From positions 9,124,935 to 9,188,934 of the forward strand of contig NZ_JHEG04000001.1 of NCBI RefSeq assembly GCF_000760695.4: a stretch of 64,000 nucleotides of DNA, given 5' to 3'. A program made the translations under genes and the position numbers. Position 1 is the stretch's first letter. Each line of letters starts with the position of its first letter. The notes beneath the pieces are model-generated. The model made no database searches and was not told where the DNA came from. It saw only the letters and a program-made list of their open reading frames with translations. This DNA comes from Tolypothrix bouteillei VB521301 (lineage in GTDB: Bacteria; Cyanobacteriota; Cyanobacteriia; Cyanobacteriales; Nostocaceae). This document shows, in pieces, positions 48,135 to 56,830 of the stretch.

Positions 48135-48449
48135 TTAGTTTTCCGGCTCATCTAATACCCACTCTAAACGCTTTTGTTCTTCTGCCCGAGCCTGTGCTTC
48201 TCGATATCGTCGTTCGCGGCTGTTCCAGAAGCTGGCTGGAATTCCTAAAACCCGCTCAAATTGCAATGCTGTTTCTGGAGTAATTGCTGCTTTCCCATTA
48301 ATGATTTCGTTAATCGTTTTTCTAGGTATACCCGTTCGTTCCGCCAGTTCTGCTTGGGACATACCACGTTCTTCAACGACTTCTTGAAGAGTTTCCCCTG
48401 GAGCAGAAACATAGTCTGGCGTGTACTGATTTTGAATTTTTTTACCCAT
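48135..48449 (-). CDS. higA: HigA-family XRE regulator/antitoxin, apparently orphan
   Basis: A 104-residue protein with an XRE helix-turn-helix (ETLQEVVEERGMSQAELAER, TGIPRKTINEIINGKAAIT) and the HigA end ALQFERVLGIPASFWN. HigA antitoxins neutralise HigB RNases and autoregulate. No higB frame precedes it: the 240 bases upstream carry only a 50-codon fragment without family features. The ATG has GAGGATAC upstream. Confidence 0.85.
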   Translation of the reverse strand: MGKKIQNQYTPDYVSAPGETLQEVVEERGMSQAELAERTGIPRKTINEIINGKAAITPETALQFERVLGIPASFWNSRERRYREAQARAEEQKRLEWVLDEPEN

Positions 48450-48692
48450 GTGTATCCTCTACGCCGAGTATTCTTACGGCAGTTACTTTACTCACATAAA
48501 AAGGCATCAGGGAGGCTGCAAGATCTAGCCGATTTGGAAAACTTGAATGAATAAAGCTATCGGCAATTGTTATATTCAAATCTTGTAACTCTGTTTAGTT
48601 AAATGGCGTTATGTAAATAAAAATTTATAGTTGCTATTTCTAATAAAATTGAGGGAAATATTAGCTATGTAGTTCCTGAAAAGAAAAGCTAT

Positions 48693-49760
48693 ATGACTAC
48701 TGGCAATGTTAATAATTTAGAAATTTTGACTTTAGAGCAATTCCTGAATAATGCACAAATACAACAAGCTTTGGATGTTCATATAGCAATCGGTGATGTT
48801 CCTTATTTTCGCATCAAAGGAATATTAAAAGCAAGTTCAGATTCTACAATCGATGAATTGAAATTCTGGACTTGGGCAGAGACAGTTTTTAATGTGGATG
48901 AAATTCAGCAAATAAAATCTGGTTCTCCTTTACAAATATTTCATCAATACCCTTTTGGTAATGTTTCTGTATCATGTTTTTTGACTTTACAGGGTGCTGT
49001 GATGGCGATTAGGTTTTTGCCTCTTAATATCCCTACATTCGAGAAGCTAGGAATTCCTGTAGCATTAAAAAATATCTGTCAGCACTTACAGGGACTAATT
49101 TTAGTCACTGGTGAGATCGGTAGTGGTAAAACGACAACTTTAGCTAGTCTTGTAGATTATTTGAATCGGGAAATGAGCCGAAAAATCTTCATTATTGAAG
49201 AAGCGGTTACTTATGTACATCAAAATCATCAATCCTTAATTAACCATTGGGTGGTGGGAACACATACTCCCAATATCGTTGAGGGAGTGCTAACAGCATT
49301 AAAGAATGATGCTGATGTAATTGTGCTCAATGAGTTAAGCGATCGCTCTACTGTTGATGTTGCCCTACGCGCTGCTCGCTCTGGTACTCTAGTCTTAGCT
49401 TGTCTGCATACTAGCAGAGCGATCGCTGCAATTCAAGAATTATTCACTCTTTACAGTACCCAAGAACAGGATTTTATTCGCTTTCGTCTGGCTGATAGTT
49501 TAAAAGCAATTCTTTCTCAACGATTAGTCTCAACCCTCAGTGGTGACTGCAAACGTACAGCCATTTTTGAGCTTTTGTTAACAACTGATGTCGTTCGCAG
49601 TCATATTTTAGAGGGTAGGGTACAGCATTTGCTAACACTAATGCAGCAAGGTCAAGACCGTGGTATGTCTACTCTAGAGGTTGAATTGCAAAAGCTGTTA
49701 CAATCCGAGCGCATTACTCAGGAAATCTTTGCAGAAACTTTACAAAAACTGACTTTCTGA
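48693..49760 (+). CDS. PilT-like secretion ATPase, divergent
   Basis: A 355-residue GspE/PilT-family ATPase. Walker A is GEIGSGKTTT near 138. The PilT signature YVHQNHQSLINHWVVGTHT follows IIEEA. Walker B reads DADVIVLNELSD where PilT has DPDVILVGEMRD, and the His-box reads CLHTSRA. The N-terminal half is less conserved. It is probably a paralogue of the type IV pilus retraction ATPase with altered or weakened activity. No other pil genes adjoin. Confidence 0.8.
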   Translation: MTTGNVNNLEILTLEQFLNNAQIQQALDVHIAIGDVPYFRIKGILKASSDSTIDELKFWTWAETVFNVDEIQQIKSGSPLQIFHQYPFGNVSVSCFLTLQGAVMAIRFLPLNIPTFEKLGIPVALKNICQHLQGLILVTGEIGSGKTTTLASLVDYLNREMSRKIFIIEEAVTYVHQNHQSLINHWVVGTHTPNIVEGVLTALKNDADVIVLNELSDRSTVDVALRAARSGTLVLACLHTSRAIAAIQELFTLYSTQEQDFIRFRLADSLKAILSQRLVSTLSGDCKRTAIFELLLTTDVVRSHILEGRVQHLLTLMQQGQDRGMSTLEVELQKLLQSERITQEIFAETLQKLTF

Positions 49761-49786
49761 ATAAAATCTACGTGTTCTCTATAAGC

Positions 49787-50530
49787 TTACAAAAGTTTTT
49801 GTCTGAAAGCGAAAGCCGCACCCATGACAACCAGTAAACCTAATAAAGCTGATGTAGAAGTAGGTTCGGGAACCGACCGCGCAACAGGAATTTGACGGAT
49901 TGTAAAAGATTGGTATAAATTTTTTCCATTCAAATCGTCAGGAATATCAACTGAAAACGTGAAATCAACAGATTCACCAGGCGCAACAGAACCTCCAGAC
50001 CACTGAAGACGGAAAGAACCATCTCGATTGAGTTCCGTAAATTTAGAAGAGGTGGGCTTTTCGTCAGCATCCGAAACGCTAAAATCGAAATTCGGAATTG
50101 CTAATCCAGGTTGAACAAGAATTAACTCAGGCGAGCCGAAGTTATTATTGACTCCAAATCCAATTTGAAAGGTAAAACCATCCCAGATAGAGCTTGTATT
50201 ATTGACAACTTTTTCAGTGAAAAAATACTCTGTTATCCCTCCTGATGGTTGAACGAATACTGGAGTATCAACTGAGTCAGTCGTTTTAAAGCTTATGGGA
50301 GTACAAGACAAACCAGGAAAGTTAGCGATCTGATTTGGGCTTGGCGCTATGCTATTGTCATTATTTGGATATGGCGTAACCACAGAAGTTTGAACTTGCG
50401 GACACAGAGCATCACCAAGACCGGGTCCGGTTGGCGGGCTGATGTTATTAATGGTACGCGCTTGTGCAACTTCGCTAAAACACAGAAAAATCGCTAAGGT
50501 AGTTCCAAGGATTGTGGTGATTCGTATCAT
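49787..50530 (-). CDS. PEP-CTERM sorting protein
   Basis: A 247-residue exported protein: signal peptide (residues 1-24, ending VAQA), a beta-rich body of Asn/Thr/Ser-rich sequence with two Cys (LCPQ, LSCTP), and a C-terminal VPEPTSTSALLGLLVVMGAA segment plus basic end, which is the PEP-CTERM signal for exosortase processing. Its target is the cell surface or extracellular matrix. The function is unknown. Convergent with the PilT-like gene. Confidence 0.85.
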   Translation of the reverse strand: MIRITTILGTTLAIFLCFSEVAQARTINNISPPTGPGLGDALCPQVQTSVVTPYPNNDNSIAPSPNQIANFPGLSCTPISFKTTDSVDTPVFVQPSGGITEYFFTEKVVNNTSSIWDGFTFQIGFGVNNNFGSPELILVQPGLAIPNFDFSVSDADEKPTSSKFTELNRDGSFRLQWSGGSVAPGESVDFTFSVDIPDDLNGKNLYQSFTIRQIPVARSVPEPTSTSALLGLLVVMGAAFAFRQKLL

Positions 50531-50797
50531 TTTTAGTTGGTGGTGACTGGCAAAGATAACGCTTTACGTGTAAGTGCTCCCAAGCATATAAGTATAATTT
50601 GGGCTAGAAAATTTATCAGAGCCGCTTGAGGAATTTACGCAAAGTCCAGGCATTAATTTATAAATTAATTGAAAAACGATTACCCCACCTTATCTTCCAC
50701 CTCATTTTTTTGCCTGTAAGAAGGGATAGTAAGTACGTTAATAGATTAAACTAGTTAATCGTAATGTAGTTTTGTTAAGCTTTTGGACAAGGTAATT

Positions 50798-51112
50798 ATG
50801 GCTACCAGACTTTCAATAGCAGCAACAGTACCAACCATAGCTCCTGAACGGTCTAGTCAAGTTACTTACAAGCCATATCCAAATTATAAAGTGATAGTCT
50901 TAGATGATGACTTTAATACATTTCAGCACGTTCACGACTGTTTGGTGAAGTATATTCCGGGTATGACTAGCGATCGCGCATGGGAACTGACTAACCAGGT
51001 GCATTACGAAGGTCAAGCCATTGTTTGGGTGGGTCCGCAAGAACCAGCTGAACTTTATCACCAACAGCTGCGTCGAGCTGGATTAACAATGGCTCCTCTT
51101 GAAGCAGCATAA
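50798..51112 (+). CDS. clpS: ClpS family Clp protease adaptor
   Basis: From ATG 50798 the protein has 104 residues. The ClpS fold is shown by YKVIVLDDDFNTFQHVHDCL, NQVHYEGQAIVWVG and the end QLRRAGLTMAPLE. ClpS binds N-degron substrates and delivers them to ClpA/ClpC with ClpP. The DDDFNTF motif matches the N-end-rule pocket edge. The DUF2103 gene follows 11 bases later. Confidence 0.93.
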   Translation: MATRLSIAATVPTIAPERSSQVTYKPYPNYKVIVLDDDFNTFQHVHDCLVKYIPGMTSDRAWELTNQVHYEGQAIVWVGPQEPAELYHQQLRRAGLTMAPLEAA

Positions 51113-51123
51113 CAATAAAAACA

Positions 51124-51417
51124 ATGACTAAACCCTCTGAGGGCAGACTTGTCTGGAATCACTCAACCCACATCAGCGGTCTCATCCCAATTCTAGAGCG
51201 TCTGATCAAACAAAATGGCATTCAAACTGTAACGCCTGGGGAGATTGGGCGAGTGAAAGGTCACTGCCCTCATTTACAGTTACGGGTATCTATACCGATC
51301 CGGGGTGGCTTTAAGGTGATAGCACGTCACGGGAAAACCGTACAAGAAGTATTTATTCTAACGAATTTAGATAAAGAGCAACTCGAAGAGGCGATTTCAG
51401 TTGCAATGAGAAAATAA
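51124..51417 (+). CDS. DUF2103 predicted metal-binding protein
   Basis: A 97-residue protein with GRLVWNHSTHISGLIPILER, GRVKGHCPHLQLRVS and GFKVIARHGKTVQEVF. The His/Cys-rich pattern (NHSTH; GHCPH) is why DUF2103 is called metal-binding. Activity is unknown. It follows clpS in a likely operon; a strong hairpin follows the stop. Confidence 0.85.
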   Translation: MTKPSEGRLVWNHSTHISGLIPILERLIKQNGIQTVTPGEIGRVKGHCPHLQLRVSIPIRGGFKVIARHGKTVQEVFILTNLDKEQLEEAISVAMRK

Positions 51418-51423
51418 TTGTGT

Positions 51424-51466
51424 GTTAGAGGTTAGTTGTTATTTCCACTAACAACTAACCTCTAAC
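51424..51466. terminator. Perfect 18-bp hairpin between convergent genes
   Basis: GTTAGAGGTTAGTTGTTA (51424-51441) is exactly complementary to 51449-51466, with a 7-base loop. It is positioned to end both the DUF2103 transcript and the converging membrane-protein transcript. Confidence 0.65.
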
Positions 51467-51472
51467 CAATAA

Positions 51473-51814
51473 CTACTCCTGAACATGACGCATTGCCAGT
51501 TTGTGGAGCGGTAAACTGACAACACAAGAAAATGTTAAGAAATATGATAGCGCTGTTGTGATTCTCAAAGTCATCAATAAAGTTTCCCAATCAGGTAAAA
51601 CGACTTTCTCAATCGCAAAAGCAACGCAATAAACCAACCAGTACGAAAAGCTCATTCTAAACAGAACTTTCTCTGTTTCTTCTGCTTCATCGTTATTTTG
51701 CTTGCGTTCCCACAGTAGTAGCAGACCGACAATACAAGCAACAAAGGAAACGGCAACTACAGAATCGTGACAGATGAAACTTAATGAGTGCATTGGCGTA
51801 TATCCCGTAAACAT
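51473..51814 (-). CDS. Small hypothetical membrane protein
   Basis: From ATG 51814 there are 113 residues with three hydrophobic segments (VVAVSFVACIVGLLLLW; FSYWLVYCVAFAIEKVVL; LSYFLTFSCVVSLPLH) and a charged loop NNDEAEETEK. I do not recognise the family. A TTG at 51859 would extend it by 15 residues. Confidence 0.6.
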   Translation of the reverse strand: MFTGYTPMHSLSFICHDSVVAVSFVACIVGLLLLWERKQNNDEAEETEKVLFRMSFSYWLVYCVAFAIEKVVLPDWETLLMTLRITTALSYFLTFSCVVSLPLHKLAMRHVQE

Positions 51815-52313
51815 TCCATTGGACTTAAGTCTAAAGGAATAGCCTTTTAATATATGCAAATAGTAACAAACTGAAATAGATAACTGGCTGTTTTGTAAAT
51901 AAATAAAAAGAATTTTAAATTATTAATAATTTTTCAATTTAGGAAAATTAAAGACAACTTCGTAATTTACACCTTAACTCTCAATTTCAGGCAAATCTCG
52001 GTGTATGCATTCCCTATCACTACTACCGAGAACAAAAGATGAAACAGCCTTTAGTTTTCCGGTTAGGGGGTTACATAAGTCTTTTGAAAACACTCCCTGT
52101 TTCCTCTTTGACACTATACTTGTTTAAATTATTTTATAAAACTACGCAAATACACTTAAAAGCATAAAGTTATGAAAAACCAAACTATCCCTGGCATTCT
52201 ATAAAATTTTAGGAAATAATTCGGTGGATCTCAAAAGAACTATGTAATATTATTTACGCAGTTGTATTTATAGAATTATCAAAAAATGTCGTTAAGACAT
52301 TAAGGTTAATTAT
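51815..52313. other. Intergenic region, no gene seen
   Basis: About 500 AT-rich bases between divergent genes, probably promoters. No repeat or RNA was recognised. Confidence 0.45.
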
Positions 52314-53306
52314 ATGTTTGCTTGGAAACTAAAACTTTTAGCTATCGTTTCTTTATGTTCGCTATTTTTTCCCAATCACCCGCCGATTTTGGCACAAGCA
52401 ACTGTAGAAAATACCCCAACTCCCACTGCTTCGAGCGTCTATCAACAAGCAAAAGAAAAGCTGCCGTCTGACTTGTATGCTATTTACCGTATTGTCGATC
52501 GCATTGCTCGTGCTAATGAAATTGATAGTCGTCCTTGGCAAGTGAAGATTGTAAAAAAATATGATAATTTTAGCTTTGCAAGTGAAGAGAACCTGATAAC
52601 AGTTCATAGCAGTGTTCTGAACCAATTGGTAGGCGATTCCTCAGCCCTGGCTTGTTTGGTAGGTCACGAAATGGGTCATCATGTAAAGCGCCATATAGCT
52701 GTTAGCGAGACTCAAAAGGCTCTATTGCTTGCCAAAATTAAAGAGGAAACCGAACAGGAAGTTTTGGGGACAAAAAAAACTTCATCCACAGAGTCAACAG
52801 TGAACTACGTAGGAGGTGCGATCGCCAACCATGTCTTACCTGGATTTCTTGGTAACTTAGTCAACGGTGTTCTCGAAAGAAGAAATACCAATCGAGCACA
52901 GCAAGCAGAGAAACGCATACAGGAGATGATTGCTCAAAAGACAGAAGATTTAGAACAACGCCTTGCATTACAGAGCAAAGAGCAAGAATTAGAAGCAGAT
53001 CAAATGGGCTATTTAACCTCTATCCGTGCGGGTTTTGAGCCAGAAGGATGTTTGCGAGCGTTAGATCTTCTTGCTAAAACGCCGGGATTTGAGACCGTAA
53101 TTCCACCTACATCTCTAAGAATAGAATCCTTAAAAGATTTCATCACAAAAAACCCTCCTCAAACGTTAGCACAGGAGGGAGAAGCGAGAATTTCTGCAAC
53201 ACAACCTTTAACCTACGACTTGTCTAAAAACGGGGAGTCACTCAAAATTAACTCCCGTCATGGTGCTTCAGTTGCAGACGATATTGATGCAAAGTTTGGG
53301 AAATAG
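52314..53306 (+). CDS. Exported M48-family metalloprotease
   Basis: A 330-residue protein with a signal peptide (residues 1-28, ending ILAQA) and an M48 protease domain. The zinc motif is HEMGHH at about 118-123, and the third ligand is Glu in EQELEADQMGY near 226. A helical, Gln/Glu-rich section separates them. There is no transmembrane anchor apart from the signal, so it is probably periplasmic, like BepA/LoiP-type quality-control proteases. No TPR domain is seen. Confidence 0.9.
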   Translation: MFAWKLKLLAIVSLCSLFFPNHPPILAQATVENTPTPTASSVYQQAKEKLPSDLYAIYRIVDRIARANEIDSRPWQVKIVKKYDNFSFASEENLITVHSSVLNQLVGDSSALACLVGHEMGHHVKRHIAVSETQKALLLAKIKEETEQEVLGTKKTSSTESTVNYVGGAIANHVLPGFLGNLVNGVLERRNTNRAQQAEKRIQEMIAQKTEDLEQRLALQSKEQELEADQMGYLTSIRAGFEPEGCLRALDLLAKTPGFETVIPPTSLRIESLKDFITKNPPQTLAQEGEARISATQPLTYDLSKNGESLKINSRHGASVADDIDAKFGK

Positions 53307-53440
53307 CTAATGGCTAATGGCTAATAGCCCTTCGGGTTCGTCAGTCCCCAGGACGTGGGAAACCCGCCTACAGCAATAGTCTCACCGCTTGTAGCACTGG
53401 TTTCACCATTAGCTATTAGCTATTAGCTATTAGCAAACCC
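53307..53440. repeat. Intergenic repeats between convergent genes
   Basis: GCTAATGGCTAATAG and TAGCTATTAGCTATTAGC frame blocks GGGAAACCCGCCTAC (53357-53371) and AGCACTGGTTTCACC (53393-53407). Both blocks recur in reverse complement at 19.5-19.75 kb. Confidence 0.6.
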
Positions 53441-55084
53441 TTACAAAGAACAACTTAACTCACCAGCTTTTTGGGTAAAGCGGATGTTTTCTCGATAGTC
53501 TACACGACAATCTATGACAGCAGGTACGTCTTGGGCGAGGGCGTCTTTGAGCATGGGAACTAAATCTGTGGCGGCTTCAACTCGGTAGCCTTTTAGTCCC
53601 ATGCTTTCTGCAAATTTGACAAAGTCGGGATTGCCAAAATGAACAAAGGATGAACGCCCTTTACCAAAGTGGTTTTCTTGCTTCCACTCAATCAATCCAT
53701 AGCCACCATCGTTAAAGATTAGGGTGACAAAAGGTGTCCCAACACGCAAAGCAGTTTCTAGTTCCTGGCAGTTCATCATAAAGCCACCATCTCCAGTTGC
53801 TGCAACAACTTTGCGATCGGGATAGACGAGTTTTGCGGCTAAGGCACCGGGAATGGCAATTCCCATTGCAGCGAATCCATTGGAAATAATACAGGTATTG
53901 GGGCTGTAGCAGTGGTAATGGCGAGCAATCCACATTTTGTGTGCGCCTACATCGGAAATAACAATGTCTTCTGGTCCCATGACTTGCCGCAAATCGTAAA
54001 TGAGCTTTTGCGGCTTGATGGGGAATGCATCATCATTGGCATATTGTTCGTAATCAGCACGAATATTTGTTCGCAGGCTGATGGCGTAAGGGTTTGGTTT
54101 GCCTTGCCTATCTGCAACTTTTAATATCTCTAAAAGTGAATCTGAAATATCCCCTACAACTTCTACTTTAGGAATATAACTGCTATCAATTTCTGCAGGA
54201 GTTGTTGCAATATGAATAATGGGTATTTTGCCTTCGGGGTTCCATTTTTTCGGGGAGAATTCAATTAAATCGTAGCCAATGGCAATGACCAGATCGGTAT
54301 TAGAGAAGCCACAGGTAATGAAATCTCGCTGTTGCAATCCTACTGCCCACAGTGCGAGAGGATGGGTGTAAGGAATAATACCTTTCCCCATAAATGTATT
54401 GGCAACGGGAATATTTAACTGGGTGGCGAACTGGGTGACTGCATCACTGGCTTGAGCGCGGATCGCCCCATTTCCTACTAGAATTATGGGGTTAACTGCT
54501 TGAGAAATCACTGCTGCAGCTGCTCTAATACTGGCAAAAGATGCAAAGGTTTTTTCTATTTTGTCTTTTTGCAATGGTTTGCCGTCTGCGGGCATGGCAG
54601 CTATATTTTCTGGCAAGTCAATATGGACTGCGCCCGGTTTTTCACTTTGCGATCGCTTAAAGGCTTTTCGCACAAGTTCTGGCGTAATACTTGGTCTGAC
54701 AATCTGTTTGTTCCATTTTGTTACTGGGGCAAACATTGCTACCAAGTCAAGATATTGATGGGATTCGATATGCATTCTATCTGTTCCCACTTGCCCGGTG
54801 ATGGCAACCAAGGGTGCTCCATCAAGGTTAGCATCTGCCACTCCTGTCATTAAGTTTGTTGCCCCAGGTCCGAGCGTAGAAAGGCAAACTCCAGCTTTTC
54901 CTGTCAAACGTCCGTAAACATCTGCCATGAACGCCGCACCCTGTTCGTGACGAGTGGTGATGAACTTAATTGAAGAGTGTTTTAAGGCTTCTAGAACGTG
55001 CAGGTTTTCTTCGCCAGGCAGTCCAAAAACATATTCTACACCTTCATTTTCCAAGCATTGTACTAGTAGTTCAGCCGTATTCAT
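53441..55084 (-). CDS. ThDP enzyme annotated acetolactate synthase, likely 2-oxoglutarate decarboxylase
   Basis: A 547-residue thiamine-diphosphate enzyme with the ThDP-activating Glu in TTRHEQGAAFMAD near 47 and the ThDP motif GDGGFMMNCQELE through FNDGG in the C-terminal third. By similarity it would be called acetolactate synthase (IlvB/AlsS type), but no IlvN gene is present. It sits just downstream of a succinate-semialdehyde dehydrogenase. In Synechococcus PCC 7002 the same pair, once annotated this way, was shown to be 2-oxoglutarate decarboxylase and SSADH. This is the favoured reading. Confidence 0.8.
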   Translation of the reverse strand: MNTAELLVQCLENEGVEYVFGLPGEENLHVLEALKHSSIKFITTRHEQGAAFMADVYGRLTGKAGVCLSTLGPGATNLMTGVADANLDGAPLVAITGQVGTDRMHIESHQYLDLVAMFAPVTKWNKQIVRPSITPELVRKAFKRSQSEKPGAVHIDLPENIAAMPADGKPLQKDKIEKTFASFASIRAAAAVISQAVNPIILVGNGAIRAQASDAVTQFATQLNIPVANTFMGKGIIPYTHPLALWAVGLQQRDFITCGFSNTDLVIAIGYDLIEFSPKKWNPEGKIPIIHIATTPAEIDSSYIPKVEVVGDISDSLLEILKVADRQGKPNPYAISLRTNIRADYEQYANDDAFPIKPQKLIYDLRQVMGPEDIVISDVGAHKMWIARHYHCYSPNTCIISNGFAAMGIAIPGALAAKLVYPDRKVVAATGDGGFMMNCQELETALRVGTPFVTLIFNDGGYGLIEWKQENHFGKGRSSFVHFGNPDFVKFAESMGLKGYRVEAATDLVPMLKDALAQDVPAVIDCRVDYRENIRFTQKAGELSCSL

Positions 55085-55088
55085 TTAA

Positions 55089-55190
55089 TTTCCTCAGTAG
55101 TTAGTGGTTGGTAGTTAGTGGTTAGTGGCTAGGAGTTAACAACTAACCACTGACTTTTCCCAATCCAAAATCTCAAATCCACAATCCACA
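55089..55190. repeat. GTTAGTGG-type tandem repeat
   Basis: GTTAGTGGTTGGTAGTTAGTGG and AACAACTAACCACTGAC can pair. The stretch separates the two TCA-bypass genes and may modulate readthrough. Confidence 0.5.
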
Positions 55191-55191
55191 A

Positions 55192-56559
55192 TTATTTAAC
55201 CCATACAGTTTTAACATTGACGAACTCATGAATGCCTTGGATACTCAGTTCTCTGCCATATCCGGAACGCTTAATGCCTCCAAAGGGTAAGCGGGGGTCA
55301 GATTTTACCATTCCGTTGATAAATACCGAACCTGCTTCGATTTCTTCAGTCAGACGATCGCGTTCTTCAGCGTTAGTTGTCCATGCACTGGCTCCCAAGC
55401 CAAAGGGTGTGGAATTTGCTAGTTTGATTGCGGCATCAAGATCCGCAACACGAAATAGCATTGCTACAGGACCGAAAAACTCTTCCTTTGCCATTGGATT
55501 TTCTGGAGAAATCTCCGTGAGAATCGTTGGAGGATAGTAATTACCAGGTCTATCTGATACAGGATGCCCTCCTATGAGAAGTTTTGCACCATTCTTAACA
55601 CAAGCATGCACTTGTTGGTCTAACTCCTTAAGCAGATCGGGGGTGGCTAGGGGTCCCAAATCAGTTTCAGGGTCCATAGGGTCGCCCACTTTCAAGGCTT
55701 GGAATTTTTCTAGCAACAACTTTTCAAACTTATCTGCGACAGATTCAGCAACTATAAAGCGTTTGGCTGCGATACAAGATTGACCGTTATTCAACATTCG
55801 TGCGGAAGTTGCTGTGCTTGCTGCTGCTTCTAGATCTGCACTTTCTAAAACAATAAAGGGGTCGCTACCTCCCAATTCCAAAACTGTTTTTTTAATTTGC
55901 GTTCCCGATGCGGCGGCTAAACTTGCTCCGGCTGGCTCACTTCCTGTCAGTGTGGCGGCTTTGATGCGATCGTCTGCCATTAAGGAAGCTACCTTGCTAG
56001 CCCCTATCAATAAGGTTTGGAAAACTCCTTCGGGAAAACCTGCTCGTCGTATAATTTCTTCGATCGCTAAAGCACATTGGGGAACATTAGAAGCGTGTTT
56101 GAGCAATCCTACATTTCCCGCCATCAAAGCAGGTGCGGCAAATCGGAAGACCTGCCAGAAAGGAAAATTCCAAGGCATAACGGCAAGAATAATGCCTAGT
56201 GGTTGGTAGCGGACAAAACTATGACTTGCATCAGTTTTGACAGTTACATCACTGAGGAATTGAGGAGCGTGGTCGGCATAGTAGCGACAGACAAGAGCGC
56301 ATTTTTCTACTTCTGCGATCGCTGCTTTAAAAGGCTTGCCCATCTCCAGAGTCATCAGCTTGGCATATTCTGCTTTTTCTTGCTCTAGAACCTCAGCCGC
56401 TTTCTGCATCCACAATGCTCGTTCTGGAAAACCAGTTTTTCGATACTGCTCAAAAGCCTGTTGTGCAAAATCGACTTTTGTCGCGATTTCGGTAGCATTT
56501 AACGGCTCAAAAGTTTTGAGCAATTCCCCTGTTGCGGGATTAATGGTGGCGATAGCCAT
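55192..56559 (-). CDS. gabD: Succinate-semialdehyde dehydrogenase
   Basis: From ATG 56559, with GGGAGGTC upstream, the protein has 455 residues. It is an aldehyde dehydrogenase with the catalytic Glu in LELGGSDPF and Cys in NNGQSCIAAKRF. It should oxidise succinic semialdehyde to succinate with NAD(P). It is followed 107 bases later by the 2-oxoglutarate decarboxylase candidate; together they would replace 2-oxoglutarate dehydrogenase and succinyl-CoA synthetase in the TCA cycle. Confidence 0.9.
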   Translation of the reverse strand: MAIATINPATGELLKTFEPLNATEIATKVDFAQQAFEQYRKTGFPERALWMQKAAEVLEQEKAEYAKLMTLEMGKPFKAAIAEVEKCALVCRYYADHAPQFLSDVTVKTDASHSFVRYQPLGIILAVMPWNFPFWQVFRFAAPALMAGNVGLLKHASNVPQCALAIEEIIRRAGFPEGVFQTLLIGASKVASLMADDRIKAATLTGSEPAGASLAAASGTQIKKTVLELGGSDPFIVLESADLEAAASTATSARMLNNGQSCIAAKRFIVAESVADKFEKLLLEKFQALKVGDPMDPETDLGPLATPDLLKELDQQVHACVKNGAKLLIGGHPVSDRPGNYYPPTILTEISPENPMAKEEFFGPVAMLFRVADLDAAIKLANSTPFGLGASAWTTNAEERDRLTEEIEAGSVFINGMVKSDPRLPFGGIKRSGYGRELSIQGIHEFVNVKTVWVK

Positions 56560-56830
56560 GACCTGACCTCCCGTTAAAAAGTTACTTGAGGTAGCACCGC
56601 GTTGTCGCATAATCTTAATTGCGGTCTTACTACATAATTTTAGTCTTTTAATAAATGCTCATTTTACTTATATTAAGATTTTTCAATTAAAATTGAAATA
56701 AATTATACATACATAATATGTATTTTTGCTTATCGCGTCTGAAAATGAAAGTGTAGTTGAGCAAACACTGCTTGATTTTAACAGGATAAAGTATATTTTT
56801 TATCCTTTATCCTTCATCCCCGATCCTTAC

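Noticed and set aside
53441..55084. Annotation as the anabolic acetolactate synthase large subunit.
   Set aside because: No regulatory subunit gene is present and the neighbouring SSADH points to the 2-oxoglutarate decarboxylase pathway; kept only as the alternative.
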